From Caldithrix sp. (GTDB lineage Bacteria > Zhuqueibacterota > Zhuqueibacteria > Thermofontimicrobiales > Sulfurfontimicrobiaceae), in NCBI GenBank assembly GCA_020722815.1, contig DYKB01000020.1, positions 1 to 64,000 of the forward strand: a stretch of DNA of 64,000 nt. Reading direction: 5' to 3'. Under the pieces are notes generated by a model that saw only the letters and a list, made by a program, of their open reading frames with translations, had not been told where the DNA came from and did not search any database. Every line of letters begins with the position of its first letter. Within the stretch, counting starts at the first letter, position 1. Positions 20,299 through 29,418 of the stretch are shown piece by piece. Position numbers and translations under genes: made by a program.

Positions 20299-21117
20299 TT
20301 AATATCGTATCTTTCGGATATGATTAATAGCTGATTGCAAAATTTCTGCTTCTTTTGCTGCCGCTTGCGCAAAATCTTCCCCAATCGATTTATAAATAAT
20401 GCCGCGACTTGAATTAAAAAGTGCCAATTCTCCGTTTTTGTCGGTCCCATAAGTGACGGAAAGCTCCAGATCACCCCCCTGCGCACCAATTCCGGGTATT
20501 AAAACTGGTAAATCCGGCACCATTTCACGTAATTCCTTCAATTCCCCCGGATGGGTGGCCCCAATGACCAGTCCACAATTCTTTTTAACATTCCAGGTAT
20601 TAATTTTTTGGGCGACTTCTTTATAAAGCGTTTGTTCGCCATTGGAAAAATATTGAAAATCTTTTGAGCCTGGATTGGAGGTTAAGCAAAGGATAAAAAC
20701 ACCTTTTGATTCATCTTCAATAAAAGGTGCGATTGAATCAGCGCCCAGATAGGGACTGATTGTTATCGCATCAAATTTAAAATATTCAAAAAAGGCTTTT
20801 GCATACAAGCGGGAAGTGTTGCCAATATCACCGCGTTTGGCATCGGCGATTTTTATAATCCCTTCAGGAATATAGTGCACGGTTTTTTCCAGCGCGATTA
20901 AGCCTTTGGTCCCCAGGGCTTCATAAAAGGCCAGATTGGGCTTATAGGCTGCCACAAAGGGGGTGGTGGCATCGATGATGGCTTTATTAAATTCGAAAAT
21001 TGGATCATCGCTTTTTTTAAAAAATTCAGGAATTTTAGACAATTCTGTGTCCAGGCCGACACAAACCAGGCTTTTTTGATTTCGGCAGGCGGTTAAAATT
21101 TTCTCAGTAAAATCCAT
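20299..21117 (-). CDS. pyrF: Orotidine 5'-phosphate decarboxylase
   Basis: 272-residue cytoplasmic enzyme that converts OMP to UMP, the last step of de novo pyrimidine synthesis. The catalytic signature DAKRGDIGNT is at residues 92-101 with Lys94 as the key residue. VCVGLDTE (residues 18-25) and PNLAFYEALG mark the substrate site. Length and the DAKRGDIGNT variant fit the longer 'type 2' subfamily. AAGGAAG precedes the ATG at 21117. It follows the porin-like gene on the same strand, but a terminator lies between them. Confidence 0.96.
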   Translation of the reverse strand: MDFTEKILTACRNQKSLVCVGLDTELSKIPEFFKKSDDPIFEFNKAIIDATTPFVAAYKPNLAFYEALGTKGLIALEKTVHYIPEGIIKIADAKRGDIGNTSRLYAKAFFEYFKFDAITISPYLGADSIAPFIEDESKGVFILCLTSNPGSKDFQYFSNGEQTLYKEVAQKINTWNVKKNCGLVIGATHPGELKELREMVPDLPVLIPGIGAQGGDLELSVTYGTDKNGELALFNSSRGIIYKSIGEDFAQAAAKEAEILQSAINHIRKIRY

Positions 21118-21154
21118 AGCTCACTTCCTTTCTTGTCTTCAGGGTGATTTTGGC

Positions 21155-21194
21155 ATAAAAAAAGCGGAAGAGGTTTGACACCTTCTTCCGCTTA
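21155..21194 (-). terminator. Rho-independent terminator after the PorV-like gene
   Basis: On the minus strand, AAGCGGAAGAAGGTGT pairs with CCTCTTCCGCTT and is followed by seven T residues. It lies 26 bases after the stop of the PorV-like gene and 38 bases before pyrF, separating their transcription. Confidence 0.85.
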
Positions 21195-21219
21195 AAATTT
21201 TAATTCAATTTTTCAAAGA

Positions 21220-22347
21220 TTATTTACCGAGGTGGAAAACTCCGGAAACCAGAAAACGGAGATAATTATCCGATGCATTGTAGGTATCACCATATTCATT
21301 GGTTCCTTCGACTAAGTATGTATTATACTCAATCCCTAAATCTAAGTTGATATTGCCCATTATGATTCCTATGCCAGCGGACAAATTTATTCCTGAAATT
21401 TGATCCCCATTAGAGTCTTTCAAGGGAGTTGGGGTAGAAGCGACACCTAATCGCAATGGAAGAATGCTTTCGCCACTCATGAGTAAATATTCAGCACCCA
21501 AGCGTAATTGGTTAACATTTTCCCATTCAGGTTTCTGTTCACCGAGATCTGATTTAGCTCTAAATTCAGAGAAAGCACGAGATTCATAATCTGCAGAAAT
21601 TGATAATTTTTCAGTTGGTAAATAAGCCAGCCCAACACCAAAAATATTAGGCATGCTTGATATGGTTTCTAAATCTGTTTCACTGTTTTTCCCTGTAATA
21701 TCATAGGCTGATTTATAAACAACGCCAACGCGAAATTTATTAAAATCAAATAATCCACCAATATTAAGGCTGGAACCTGAATATTTATTTTCATTTTCGC
21801 TTTTATTCAAGAATCCTGTTTTATCTTCCTGAATATAATTTTGTTTCCCGGTATAAATATTAAATGCTGCACCAATCGATATATTGGGAGTTAGTTGAAA
21901 TCCAATTGCAGGTGTAATTGCATATAATCCCCCCGTGGTTTCCTCTAACCAATTATCAGTTTCATATTTTTCATAGAAACTAACCATTTGTTGAAATGCA
22001 AGAGCGCCTACCACATTTTTAGTTCCAATACTTAATGGTAAAGCAGCACTCAAAAAATTTAATCCAAAATGAGAATAATTGTACGGATCGGTTTCAACAC
22101 CTTTTAGATCATTGCTGTAGATGTAACTTTCATATATACCAACGACAGAAGCTTCCGGCTTTTCTAATTTAGTTAATCCTGCCGGATTCCATGAAACTGC
22201 TGTCGCATCGTCTGCAATACCAATAAATGCACCACCCATACCACGAGCTCTAGCGCCCGAGCCAAGAATGTTGAAAAAATTTTGTCCATAAGCAAAATTG
22301 GTAAAAATTAACACCAATGCTATTAGAATAATAAAATTTTTTTTCAT
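21220..22347 (-). CDS. PorV/PorQ-like outer-membrane beta-barrel protein
   Basis: 375-residue outer-membrane protein of the PorV/PorQ (UPF0164, FadL-like) group. The ATG at 22347 is chosen because GGAGG lies just upstream and a signal peptide follows (residues ~1-21); the longer frame to 22380 has neither. The mature start FFNILGSGARARGMGGAFIG followed by DDATAVSWNPAGL is the family signature. The remainder alternates beta strands of a barrel of about 14 strands, ending in FHLGK. PorV is an accessory of type IX secretion in Bacteroidetes, which fits the T9SS substrates in this window. It lies 102 bases after the CsgG-like gene, with which it is probably co-transcribed. Confidence 0.88.
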   Translation of the reverse strand: MKKNFIILIALVLIFTNFAYGQNFFNILGSGARARGMGGAFIGIADDATAVSWNPAGLTKLEKPEASVVGIYESYIYSNDLKGVETDPYNYSHFGLNFLSAALPLSIGTKNVVGALAFQQMVSFYEKYETDNWLEETTGGLYAITPAIGFQLTPNISIGAAFNIYTGKQNYIQEDKTGFLNKSENENKYSGSSLNIGGLFDFNKFRVGVVYKSAYDITGKNSETDLETISSMPNIFGVGLAYLPTEKLSISADYESRAFSEFRAKSDLGEQKPEWENVNQLRLGAEYLLMSGESILPLRLGVASTPTPLKDSNGDQISGINLSAGIGIIMGNINLDLGIEYNTYLVEGTNEYGDTYNASDNYLRFLVSGVFHLGK

Positions 22348-22449
22348 CTGAACTCCTCCAAATTTAATAAAATTAATCATTTAAGTAAATTAAATAAACC
22401 GTTAATTGTGAGAAAAATATTGCTTATAAAAAATAAATATGTTATTCTA

Positions 22450-23631
22450 TTACTTTGTTATAAATTTATCCTTCATCCGAACATCTAGCACGCCATTATT
22501 TAAAGAAATTAACTGCGCGGTGGAAAAAGAGTCATAAACTTCGGTAACCTTCGCAATTCCCAATTCTGTTGTTTTTTTGCCCAGAACCGCACCGGTAACG
22601 GGATGCCGAATTTCTTCCCCTTCACGATACAGAACGCACTTCATCCCTTTTTTCAATCCCCTTGTCGTACCAATATCAAATGTTAATGTTTCACCATCTG
22701 ATTGAATAATCAATCCAGAAAGCAATGGTAGATCGGAAGCGATTTTGTTTACCACCTGATTTAACATCTGTTTTAGATTTTGAATATCGGTTCGATTACT
22801 ATATTCATCTTTGGCCGTAATAATTTCAGCCGTTTCTGTATCAATTAACCGGGCATCGATGGTCATGGTGTTATGACCACGGGTAAGCGTTCCCAGCATG
22901 ATGGCATCCACGCCAATCCCCTTCCCAATTTGGGCGGCGGTGGAAGCATCGAGTAATCCACTTTGACCCAATTCCTGTTCCTTCACAATCTTTTCAATCT
23001 GGGCGCGTTCCATAACTTTAAAGCGTTTGCGGCCATTGATACTTTGGTTGACAAGTGAGGTTGTCAACAAATCCATGACATCAATTTCGCTGGTGGCCAG
23101 GTCAATCCCTCGCGTGACAAAAGGAAGGATGGCAATCCCCATGCGTTCACCGATGATTTGCATATCCGTTGCGGGCACAGGTGGCGGCGGTGGTTGAACC
23201 GTCGGTTGATTGATGGAAATCGGTTGATTGATCGTGATATTAATTGGCGGCGGTGGGGTGACTTTTTCGGGTATTCTGCCGCCTTCGATTTTGGTCAAAA
23301 ATTCAATTGCCCGTTCAGAAGATTCGTGCATAAGGGAGATATTTAATTCATTTTTAGCCTTTTGCGCTTCACCCAGAAAATACCAGCAAATGCCGGTTTC
23401 CCGGTGCGGAAAATATTCAATAAAGTGCATCCCATAGGTTTTTATCCGTTTCATATCCCGATCTTTCACTTTCATGGCATCCTGAAAGAGCGTGATCGCT
23501 TTGGCGTATTCCTGCCGCTTCATGGCGTTAAGGCCATCTTCGTAAAAATTATACCACATCCCCCCCGCCATAAGCATAGAGGCGAGTAATAAAGATGAGA
23601 TAGCCGCTAAAATAAAGGTATTCTTATTCAT
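22450..23631 (-). CDS. CsgG-like secretion/assembly protein with N-terminal TPR-like region
   Basis: 393-residue exported protein. A signal segment covers 1-22. A helical, TPR-like region runs over ~25-115 (NFYEDGLNAMKRQEYAKAITLF). A Pro/Gln-rich linker (~125-155) leads to a CsgG-type domain at ~160-300 (IAILPFVTRG, RRFKVMERAQIEKIVKEQEL-like core, IGVDAIMLGTLTRG). The C-terminal ~70 residues resemble the FlgT/CsgG tail that ends in a beta domain. CsgG proteins form outer-membrane or periplasmic assemblies for secretion or stress response. Genes of this type often sit beside PorV-like proteins in FCB genomes. The exact role is not known. Confidence 0.8.
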   Translation of the reverse strand: MNKNTFILAAISSLLLASMLMAGGMWYNFYEDGLNAMKRQEYAKAITLFQDAMKVKDRDMKRIKTYGMHFIEYFPHRETGICWYFLGEAQKAKNELNISLMHESSERAIEFLTKIEGGRIPEKVTPPPPINITINQPISINQPTVQPPPPPVPATDMQIIGERMGIAILPFVTRGIDLATSEIDVMDLLTTSLVNQSINGRKRFKVMERAQIEKIVKEQELGQSGLLDASTAAQIGKGIGVDAIMLGTLTRGHNTMTIDARLIDTETAEIITAKDEYSNRTDIQNLKQMLNQVVNKIASDLPLLSGLIIQSDGETLTFDIGTTRGLKKGMKCVLYREGEEIRHPVTGAVLGKKTTELGIAKVTEVYDSFSTAQLISLNNGVLDVRMKDKFITK

Positions 23632-23945
23632 GATATCATTCCACCCCTTTTAAATTTTTAATGTCATGCTGAATGACAATAATTTTATGCAAAAGCCATG
23701 TAATAAAAAGATATAAAGTAAATATCAGAAAGTCAAGCTATTTTTGCTTTTATAATATTTACGGCATTTTATTTATATAAGTTAAGATAACTCATTATTT
23801 TTTAAAATTTTAAAGACTGAAAAATTCTTCAATAGAACAAGCTTTTCCCAATCCAGCGATGAAGATTACCTTTCATCTTAATGCAAGCTCAAGAGATTAA
23901 GTAAGATTAGATAAAGTTAAGTAACTTGAGATTCAAAAATAGTTT
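23632..23945. other. Intergenic region, nothing recognised
   Basis: 314 AT-rich bases between apt and the CsgG-like gene. Short TTAAGT/AAGTTA motifs recur around 23780-23930, but no gene, terminator or known repeat is visible. Confidence 0.4.
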
Positions 23946-24470
23946 TTATTCACACTGGTAATGAATAAGCGAATGAACCGGATACGGTGCCAATTGTTTT
24001 CGTCCATTTAAAAAGTCCAATTCAATGAGAAAGCCAATCCCCACAATTTCTGCTCCCAATCGGTTTAGCAATTTAATTGTCGCAGCAACTGTCCCACCAG
24101 TCGCCAACAGATCATCAATAATGAGGACTTTTTGGCCTTTTTCAATGGCATCTTCATGGATTTCGATGGCATCGGTGCCATATTCAAGGGCATATTCTTC
24201 CCGAATACATTTTGCCGGTAATTTTCCGGGTTTTCGTACCGGGACGACCCCGGCTCCCCATTTAAAAGCCAACGCGGCGGCAAAAATAAAGCCACGGGAT
24301 TCAATTCCGACGACACGATCGATACCGAGACGATTAAATTTTTCAGCAAGTTGGTTGATGGCTTGCTGAAAAACAGGACCATTTTTAATTAATGTGGTAA
24401 TATCTTTAAAGCCAATTCCTTTTTTAGGAAAATCAGGGATATTCCGAATATAATTTTCCAGCGCAAACAT
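23946..24470 (-). CDS. apt: Adenine phosphoribosyltransferase
   Basis: 174-residue cytoplasmic purine-salvage enzyme that makes AMP from adenine and PRPP. The PRPP-binding motif VLIIDDLLATGGT is intact. The family opening YIRNIPDFPKKGIGFKDITT and the GIESRGFIF segment are present. GGAGG stands before the ATG. It follows acyP by 14 bases and shares its transcript. Confidence 0.96.
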   Translation of the reverse strand: MFALENYIRNIPDFPKKGIGFKDITTLIKNGPVFQQAINQLAEKFNRLGIDRVVGIESRGFIFAAALAFKWGAGVVPVRKPGKLPAKCIREEYALEYGTDAIEIHEDAIEKGQKVLIIDDLLATGGTVAATIKLLNRLGAEIVGIGFLIELDFLNGRKQLAPYPVHSLIHYQCE

Positions 24471-24484
24471 AAATTCCTCCTGAA

Positions 24485-24760
24485 TTAAAAATCGATATCA
24501 AAGGAAATAAACCGGTTATGATATGGTTCGGGTGTATAAATAACATCCTGCACTTGCGAAAAACGTGGCCCAATTTTTAATTCTCCTACAAAAGCATCAA
24601 CCGCGCTTTTTTCACCTTCAATCTGCAGTTCCACCGCTCCATCGGGCGCATTTTTCACCCACCCGCGAATATTAAAAATGCGCGCCTGCCGGGCAGCAAA
24701 ATAGCGATAACCCACCCCCTGTACCAACCCCTTCACGAGAATATATGCACCTATTTTCAT
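24485..24760 (-). CDS. acyP: Acylphosphatase
   Basis: 91-residue enzyme that hydrolyses acyl phosphates. The phosphate loop GLVQGVGYRYF supplies the catalytic Arg and the following GWVKNAPDGAVE supplies the catalytic Asn. Length is normal for the family. Immediately upstream of apt in the same direction. Confidence 0.95.
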   Translation of the reverse strand: MKIGAYILVKGLVQGVGYRYFAARQARIFNIRGWVKNAPDGAVELQIEGEKSAVDAFVGELKIGPRFSQVQDVIYTPEPYHNRFISFDIDF

Positions 24761-24866
24761 AAATTTTTTCTGATTGGTTCATTGTTCTTTTGTTTAAGTC
24801 TGTTTGATAAAGACCTGATGAGTTAGATAAATAAGTCCCCTCAAAGAATGATTTACCAGTTTCTGC

Positions 24867-24899
24867 TTACGCATCACGAATTACGCATCACGAATTACG
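24867..24899. repeat. Tandem 14-base repeat GCATCACGAATTAC
   Basis: Two exact copies of GCATCACGAATTAC (24871-24884 and 24885-24898), preceded by TTAC and followed by GT. They abut the attC-like site. A related sequence lies at 16248-16275 in reverse complement. Confidence 0.7.
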
Positions 24900-24910
24900 T
24901 CCTGGCCGCC

Positions 24911-25043
24911 GTTTAACAAAAGCATCACCTGCGCGGACGCATTCAGCAAACCGAACTTTGACTAAAGTAAAAAGTTGAATCAAAGAGCCATACGTAGCGT
25001 TTAGAACTGAGTGCGTCCGCGTCAGGTGAATGCAATGTTAGCA
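24911..25043 (-). other. Integron attC-like recombination site
   Basis: Read on the minus strand it starts with TGCTAAC (R'' position; consensus RYYYAAC) and ends with GTTAAAC, a perfect GTTRRRY R' box. Between them, ATTCACCTGACGCGGACGCA pairs with TGCGTCCGCGCAGGTGAT. The left arm carries two unpaired extra bases (a T and an A), like the extrahelical bases of attC sites. The central ~70 bases contain a further weak hairpin (CTTTGA/TCAAAG). Total 133 bases, similar to VCR-type attC sites. It begins 34 bases after the toxin stop, the usual place for attC in a cassette. The R'' box has a mismatch. No integrase gene is in the window. Confidence 0.72.
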
Positions 25044-25077
25044 CATTTTATTTCTGATGATTTTAGGAATAACCTCA

Positions 25078-25440
25078 TTATGATTCATTTTTATCGTCTG
25101 TGAGTTCAAGTAAAGAACTTATTTTTTGTTTTATCAATTCATAAGTCTCTTTATTGACTTTATTGAATTTTTTTACAACAATATTTTTTGACAATGTATA
25201 AATTTTATCACATCTAATTCTACTTTTTTGAGGGAGTTTCCCTTCTTCTAGATTGTGATTATCAATATCAATACAATATTTATTTTCAAAAATTAAATTT
25301 GATGTCAAGGCTACTACTACAATATCAAGATTGCTTTTATTGTAATTGTCGTTTGAAACAATAATTACAGGACGTTTTTTATTGCTTGACAAGTCAGTAA
25401 AAGGAATTGGAATCAGCACAATATCTCTTTGATTATACAT
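25078..25440 (-). CDS. MazF/PemK-family toxin
   Basis: 120-residue predicted endoribonuclease toxin. The ATG at 25440 is preferred because the product then starts with the family opening MYNQRDIVLIPIPFTD; the longer frame to 25497 would run into the antitoxin gene. KKRPVIIVSNDNYN carries the Arg of the RPV motif, and DIVVVALTSNL and SRIRCDKIYTLSK are further landmarks of the fold. It cleaves RNA when freed from its antitoxin. It overlaps the antitoxin gene by 8 bases, so the pair is translationally coupled. It would be the last gene of the proposed integron cassette. Confidence 0.9.
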   Translation of the reverse strand: MYNQRDIVLIPIPFTDLSSNKKRPVIIVSNDNYNKSNLDIVVVALTSNLIFENKYCIDIDNHNLEEGKLPQKSRIRCDKIYTLSKNIVVKKFNKVNKETYELIKQKISSLLELTDDKNES

Positions 25441-25633
25441 GATTCCAAACCTCATCCGCTGGATTATTCCAAAATTCAATTGAAGATTCAGACGCATTAA
25501 TCAAATCCGAATAATCGTCAGTTTGTAACGGTAATATGATTATTTCAACTTTAGATGATTTTATTTGGGGGATATTCGGGATTGAAATTTGTCCCTGTTT
25601 ATCAACGTCAACTATATATTTAAATGCTTCCAT
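25433..25633 (-). CDS. Antitoxin of the MazF/PemK-type pair
   Basis: 66-residue protein starting at ATG 25633 (MEAFKYIVDVDKQGQISIPN). The N-terminal half suits a small DNA-binding beta domain. The acidic C-terminus SIEFWNNPADEVWNHV is the typical toxin-binding tail of antitoxins paired with MazF-like toxins (pattern FWxNPxDEVW). Such antitoxins normally repress their own promoter. The frame is open to 25738 but the extension is not protein-like. No other gene lies before asnS. Confidence 0.85.
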   Translation of the reverse strand: MEAFKYIVDVDKQGQISIPNIPQIKSSKVEIIILPLQTDDYSDLINASESSIEFWNNPADEVWNHV

Positions 25634-25754
25634 TTTACATCCAAACCTTTTGTAAGATAATTGCGACATAATAAGTAATGAATTTAGTTTTTTATAGTAC
25701 AAAAAATATTTGATAAGCTCCATAAAATTTGAAAGCAAACATATATTGCTTTAC

Positions 25755-25764
25755 GCGCTAACAC
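25755..25764 (-). other. Possible upstream boundary of an integron cassette
   Basis: GTGTTAGCGC on the minus strand contains a GTTAG core resembling the crossover box G^TTRRRY (one mismatch at the third R). If it is the other boundary, the toxin-antitoxin cassette would span 24917-25761 (845 bases), a normal cassette length. Weak by itself. Confidence 0.3.
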
Positions 25765-25809
25765 TTTCTTCAACGTTTCAAGCACATTGTAACAACAACA
25801 AAAATTTTC

Positions 25810-27105
25810 TTAAGGCGTCAATCTATGTAACATTCTTGGGAATGGAATTGTTTCCCGAACATGCGGTAATTTGCAAATCCAGGCGACTGTCCGTTCGATA
25901 CCGAGCCCAAACCCGGCATGGGGTACTGATCCATACCGTCGGACATCGAGATACCATTCAAACGCCGACATGGGCAGATTGTGTTTTTGAATTTTATTCA
26001 CCAGCGTCTGATAATCATCCTCGCGCTGCCCGCCGCCAATAATCTCGCCGTAGCCTTCTGGTGCCAGCACATCCACACATAAGGCGCGCCCCGGATCCTG
26101 TGGGTCATTTTTCATGTAAAAGGCTTTCACCTCGGCCGGATAGCGATGCACCATCACCGGCCGGTCAAATTTTTCGGAAATGGCCGTTTCATCGGGCGCA
26201 CCCAGATCGTTGCCATCGATGAATTCCAGTCCCGCTTCTTTGACAATTTTCACCGCTTCATCATAATGAATGCGTGGAAATGGCTTTTTCACACTTTCCA
26301 GCGGTTTTAAATCGCGCTCCAGTATTTTCAGCTCTTCCTGGCGATTTTCCAATACGCGTGTAACGATATGGACCAGAAAATCTTCCGCCAGGTCCATATC
26401 CCCATCGAGATCCATAAAAGCAACTTCCGGCTCAATCATCCAGAATTCGGTTAAATGCCGCCGGGTTTTCGATTTTTCGGCCCGGAATGTCGGACCAAAA
26501 CAATATACTTTACCAAATGCAGCGGCGGCTGGTTCCATATAAAGTTGACCACTTTGGGTTAAATAGGCCTTTTCCCCAAAGTATTCGGTTTCAAACAGTG
26601 TCGAAGTTCCTTCACAGGCCGCTGGTGTAAAAATCGGCGCATCAATTAACACAAAACCATTGGAATCAAAGTAATCGCGGCAAGCCTTGATAATTTCATG
26701 GCGAATTTTTAAAATGGCAAACTGTCGGGAAGAACGTAACCAGAGGTGACGATTGTCCATCAAAAATTCCACCCCATGTTCTTTCGGAGAAATCGGATAT
26801 TCACCGGCGATGTTGATAATCTGAACATCTTTTATTTGCAGTTCATAGCCACCCACCGCACGTTTATCTTCACGAACCGTTCCGGTGACCATGAGCGAAC
26901 TTTCCAGCGTTAATTTTTCACAGGCCTCGAAAACGGCATCGGTAACATCCGGCTTAAAAACCACGCCCTGAATCAAGCCAGATCCATCCCGAAGCATGAG
27001 AAAATATAATTTTCCTTTATGTGTTTTATTATATAACCACCCTTTTAGCACAATTTCCTGACCCACAAATTTTCCAATTTCGTTAATATAAACATGATTT
27101 TTCAT
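25810..27105 (-). CDS. asnS: Asparaginyl-tRNA synthetase
   Basis: 431-residue class II aminoacyl-tRNA synthetase. An OB-fold anticodon-binding domain occupies ~1-110 and the catalytic domain ~125-431. Class II motif 2 is [25 protein letters not shown] (FRAE...TEFWMIE), which distinguishes AsnRS from AspRS. Motif 3 is [13 protein letters not shown]. Length matches bacterial AsnRS. AAGGAG precedes the ATG at 27105. Confidence 0.96.
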   Translation of the reverse strand: MKNHVYINEIGKFVGQEIVLKGWLYNKTHKGKLYFLMLRDGSGLIQGVVFKPDVTDAVFEACEKLTLESSLMVTGTVREDKRAVGGYELQIKDVQIINIAGEYPISPKEHGVEFLMDNRHLWLRSSRQFAILKIRHEIIKACRDYFDSNGFVLIDAPIFTPAACEGTSTLFETEYFGEKAYLTQSGQLYMEPAAAAFGKVYCFGPTFRAEKSKTRRHLTEFWMIEPEVAFMDLDGDMDLAEDFLVHIVTRVLENRQEELKILERDLKPLESVKKPFPRIHYDEAVKIVKEAGLEFIDGNDLGAPDETAISEKFDRPVMVHRYPAEVKAFYMKNDPQDPGRALCVDVLAPEGYGEIIGGGQREDDYQTLVNKIQKHNLPMSAFEWYLDVRRYGSVPHAGFGLGIERTVAWICKLPHVRETIPFPRMLHRLTP

Positions 27106-27158
27106 CCGTACAGGCTCCTTTATAATTTTTTATTCTTTTGTAAAACATGTTGATGCAC

Positions 27159-27245
27159 GTTCAGGGTTCCAGGTTCACGGTTTACCGTTATGTGAAGTCG
27201 CAAAATTTATCTAACGGTGAACCATGAACCTCTTAACCTGCGAAC
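27159..27245. repeat. Inverted repeat between gpsA and asnS
   Basis: Left arm GTTCAGGGTTCCAGGTTCAC...ACCGTTA and right arm TAACGGTGAACCATGAACC...CTGCGAAC are imperfect reverse complements of ~33 bases around a ~20-base loop. Dispersed palindromes built from GGTTCACGG are a further repeat type in this window. It sits in the gap between two same-strand genes and might weaken read-through. Confidence 0.65.
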
Positions 27246-27250
27246 TTTGA

Positions 27251-28276
27251 TTATCCCCAATTTTCCTCTTTCGGTTCCCGCAGCATTAATTCATACAACG
27301 CTTCTTTCGGATTTCGGCCTTCGAAAAGCACCTGATAGACCTGATGGGTAATTGGCATTTCCACACCGAACTGCCGGCTGAGCTGATAAGCGGAACGGGT
27401 CGTTTTCACCCCTTCGGCGACCATCACCATCTCTTTCAGGACATCATCCAGTTTGCGGCCTTTGCCCATCTGTTCACCGACGTATCGATTCCGGCTATGC
27501 CGGCTCATACAGGTGACGATTAAATCGCCCATACCAGACAGTCCTGCAAAGGTCAATTTATTCGCTCCCATCTGCACTCCCAGGCGCACCATTTCCACCA
27601 GGCCGCGCGGTTGAAGTGCGGCCTTGGTATTATCACCAAAACCGGCGCCATCACAAATTCCTGCGGCCACGGCAATAATATTTTTTAAGGCACCACCTAA
27701 TTCCACGCCAATAATATCCTGACTTCGATAAACCCGAAAAAAATTATTTTTAAAAGCATGTTGCACAAATTCAGCCGTTTCGATATTGACTGAAGCTGCC
27801 ACGATGGCCGTGGGAATTTGCCGACTGACTTCTTCGGCATGACTGGGGCCGGATAAAGTGACAATTTTATCATCCGTAATAGCCGGGATGGTTTGCTGAA
27901 TGACCTGGCTCATTCGCAGCAAGGTTTCATTTTCAATCCCTTTGGCCACATTCACCACGACCGGACCATCCGGTTTATAAAATTTTGATAAATTTTCACT
28001 CACCGAACGAATAATGTGTGAGGGGACGGCTAAAACCAACAAATCCTTGTCCTGACTGGCCACGTCAAGTTGATGCGTTATCTTAATCCCTTTCGGAATT
28101 ATTACGCCTGGTAAAAAATCAATATTTTCACGAATCCGATCCAGTTTATAAGCTGCTTCTTCCCGATATTCCCAGAGCGTGGTCTGATGGCCATTGGCAT
28201 AGAGCACCATAGCCAGTGCGGTTCCCCAGCCACCAGCGCCCAGCACGGCAACACGCAATCCTTCAGGTGATTTCAT
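27251..28276 (-). CDS. gpsA: Glycerol-3-phosphate dehydrogenase [NAD(P)+]
   Basis: 341-residue enzyme that reduces dihydroxyacetone phosphate to sn-glycerol 3-phosphate for phospholipid synthesis. The Rossmann motif VLGAGGWGTALA starts at residue ~10. Later landmarks are VNVAKGIE, LSGPSHAEEV, the catalytic ALKNIIAVAAGICDG and AGLSGMGDLIVTC. Its ATG overlaps the purM stop by one base, showing translational coupling. Confidence 0.96.
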   Translation of the reverse strand: MKSPEGLRVAVLGAGGWGTALAMVLYANGHQTTLWEYREEAAYKLDRIRENIDFLPGVIIPKGIKITHQLDVASQDKDLLVLAVPSHIIRSVSENLSKFYKPDGPVVVNVAKGIENETLLRMSQVIQQTIPAITDDKIVTLSGPSHAEEVSRQIPTAIVAASVNIETAEFVQHAFKNNFFRVYRSQDIIGVELGGALKNIIAVAAGICDGAGFGDNTKAALQPRGLVEMVRLGVQMGANKLTFAGLSGMGDLIVTCMSRHSRNRYVGEQMGKGRKLDDVLKEMVMVAEGVKTTRSAYQLSRQFGVEMPITHQVYQVLFEGRNPKEALYELMLREPKEENWG

Positions 28277-29283
28277 CAGATTACCTCACCAATGATATAA
28301 ACAAAATCAACAAATTCATTTATTTTACTTAACGCTTTTTCAACATCCTGCCGGTCGATGACAAAAATAAATCCGATTCCCTGATTAAAAACCTGCCGCA
28401 TTTCTTCTTCTTCAATGTTACCAAATTTTTGAATAACTTTAAAAATTGGCGGGACATCCCAATTTTCCCAATAAATACGCAAATCGAGACCTTTCGGGAG
28501 AATTCTTTTCGTATTATCCACGATTCCCCCGCCGGTAATATGCGACATGCCCTTCAGATAGGGTTCATCACGCAACGCCAGAATAATTTTCTGATAGCTG
28601 ATATGCACCTGCAGCAGGGCCTCACCCAGCGTCATCCCCAGTTCATCAAAATGTTTATCCGGCTTAAACCCGGCCTTGTCGAAAAGCACCTTGCGCGCCA
28701 GCGAATAGCCATTGGTATGTAAACCACTGGATGGAACGCCCAAAAGAATATCACCTTTTTGAATCCGTCGCCCGTCGACAATTTTATCTTTTTCAACCAC
28801 GCCGACGATGGTTCCGGCAATATCATACTCGCCCGAAGGATAAAAGCCCGGCATTTCCGCCGTTTCACCACCGATCAAAACGCAATTGGCATTCGTGCAC
28901 CCGCGGACCAGACCGGTAATCACCTCTGTGACAATAGTGGGATTGAGGTCTGTTGTGCTAATATAATCCAGAAAGAAAAGGGGCTCGGCACCGCCGGTCA
29001 TAATGTCATTGACACAATGATTCACCAGGTCTTCCCCAACCGTATCATGTTTTCCCATCTGGAAAGCAATTTTTAATTTTGTCCCCACCCCATCGACACT
29101 CGAAACCAGCACTGGATTTTTATATTTACTGGTATCAAGCTGAAAAAATCCCCCAAAAAGTCCCACATCGTGCAGAACATGGGCATTGAACGTCTTTTTT
29201 GCCAGCAATGCAATTGTTTTTTTAGCTTTTCCAGCGGCTTCCAGATTCACACCGGATGATTTATATGTTTCAATTTCTGACAT
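28276..29283 (-). CDS. purM: Phosphoribosylformylglycinamidine cyclo-ligase
   Basis: 335-residue AIR synthetase, step five of purine biosynthesis. SSVDGVGTKLKIAFQMGKHD, VNHCVNDIMTGGAEPLFFLDY, LIGGETAEMPGFY and HITGGGIVDNTKRILP are the diagnostic segments of the AIRS fold. Length is normal. Coupled to gpsA by a one-base overlap; the preceding DUF4416 gene is 135 bases upstream on the same strand. Confidence 0.96.
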   Translation of the reverse strand: MSEIETYKSSGVNLEAAGKAKKTIALLAKKTFNAHVLHDVGLFGGFFQLDTSKYKNPVLVSSVDGVGTKLKIAFQMGKHDTVGEDLVNHCVNDIMTGGAEPLFFLDYISTTDLNPTIVTEVITGLVRGCTNANCVLIGGETAEMPGFYPSGEYDIAGTIVGVVEKDKIVDGRRIQKGDILLGVPSSGLHTNGYSLARKVLFDKAGFKPDKHFDELGMTLGEALLQVHISYQKIILALRDEPYLKGMSHITGGGIVDNTKRILPKGLDLRIYWENWDVPPIFKVIQKFGNIEEEEMRQVFNQGIGFIFVIDRQDVEKALSKINEFVDFVYIIGEVI

Positions 29284-29418
29284 GAAGGTAAAATCCTGTA
29301 TTTTTTGTGAAAATATTTATCATTAGCTTAAGAAATCATTTCAAATTAAAGCGTTATGCGTCATACATGATGCATGATAATCAATTCATTAAAAATCAAT
29401 GAATTTCTTCACTACTGA

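Noticed and set aside
25755..25764. A second complete attC site upstream of the toxin-antitoxin genes
   Set aside because: Only a single GTTAG box is present; fewer than 50 bases separate it from the asnS end and no palindromic arms are visible. Kept only as a possible boundary.
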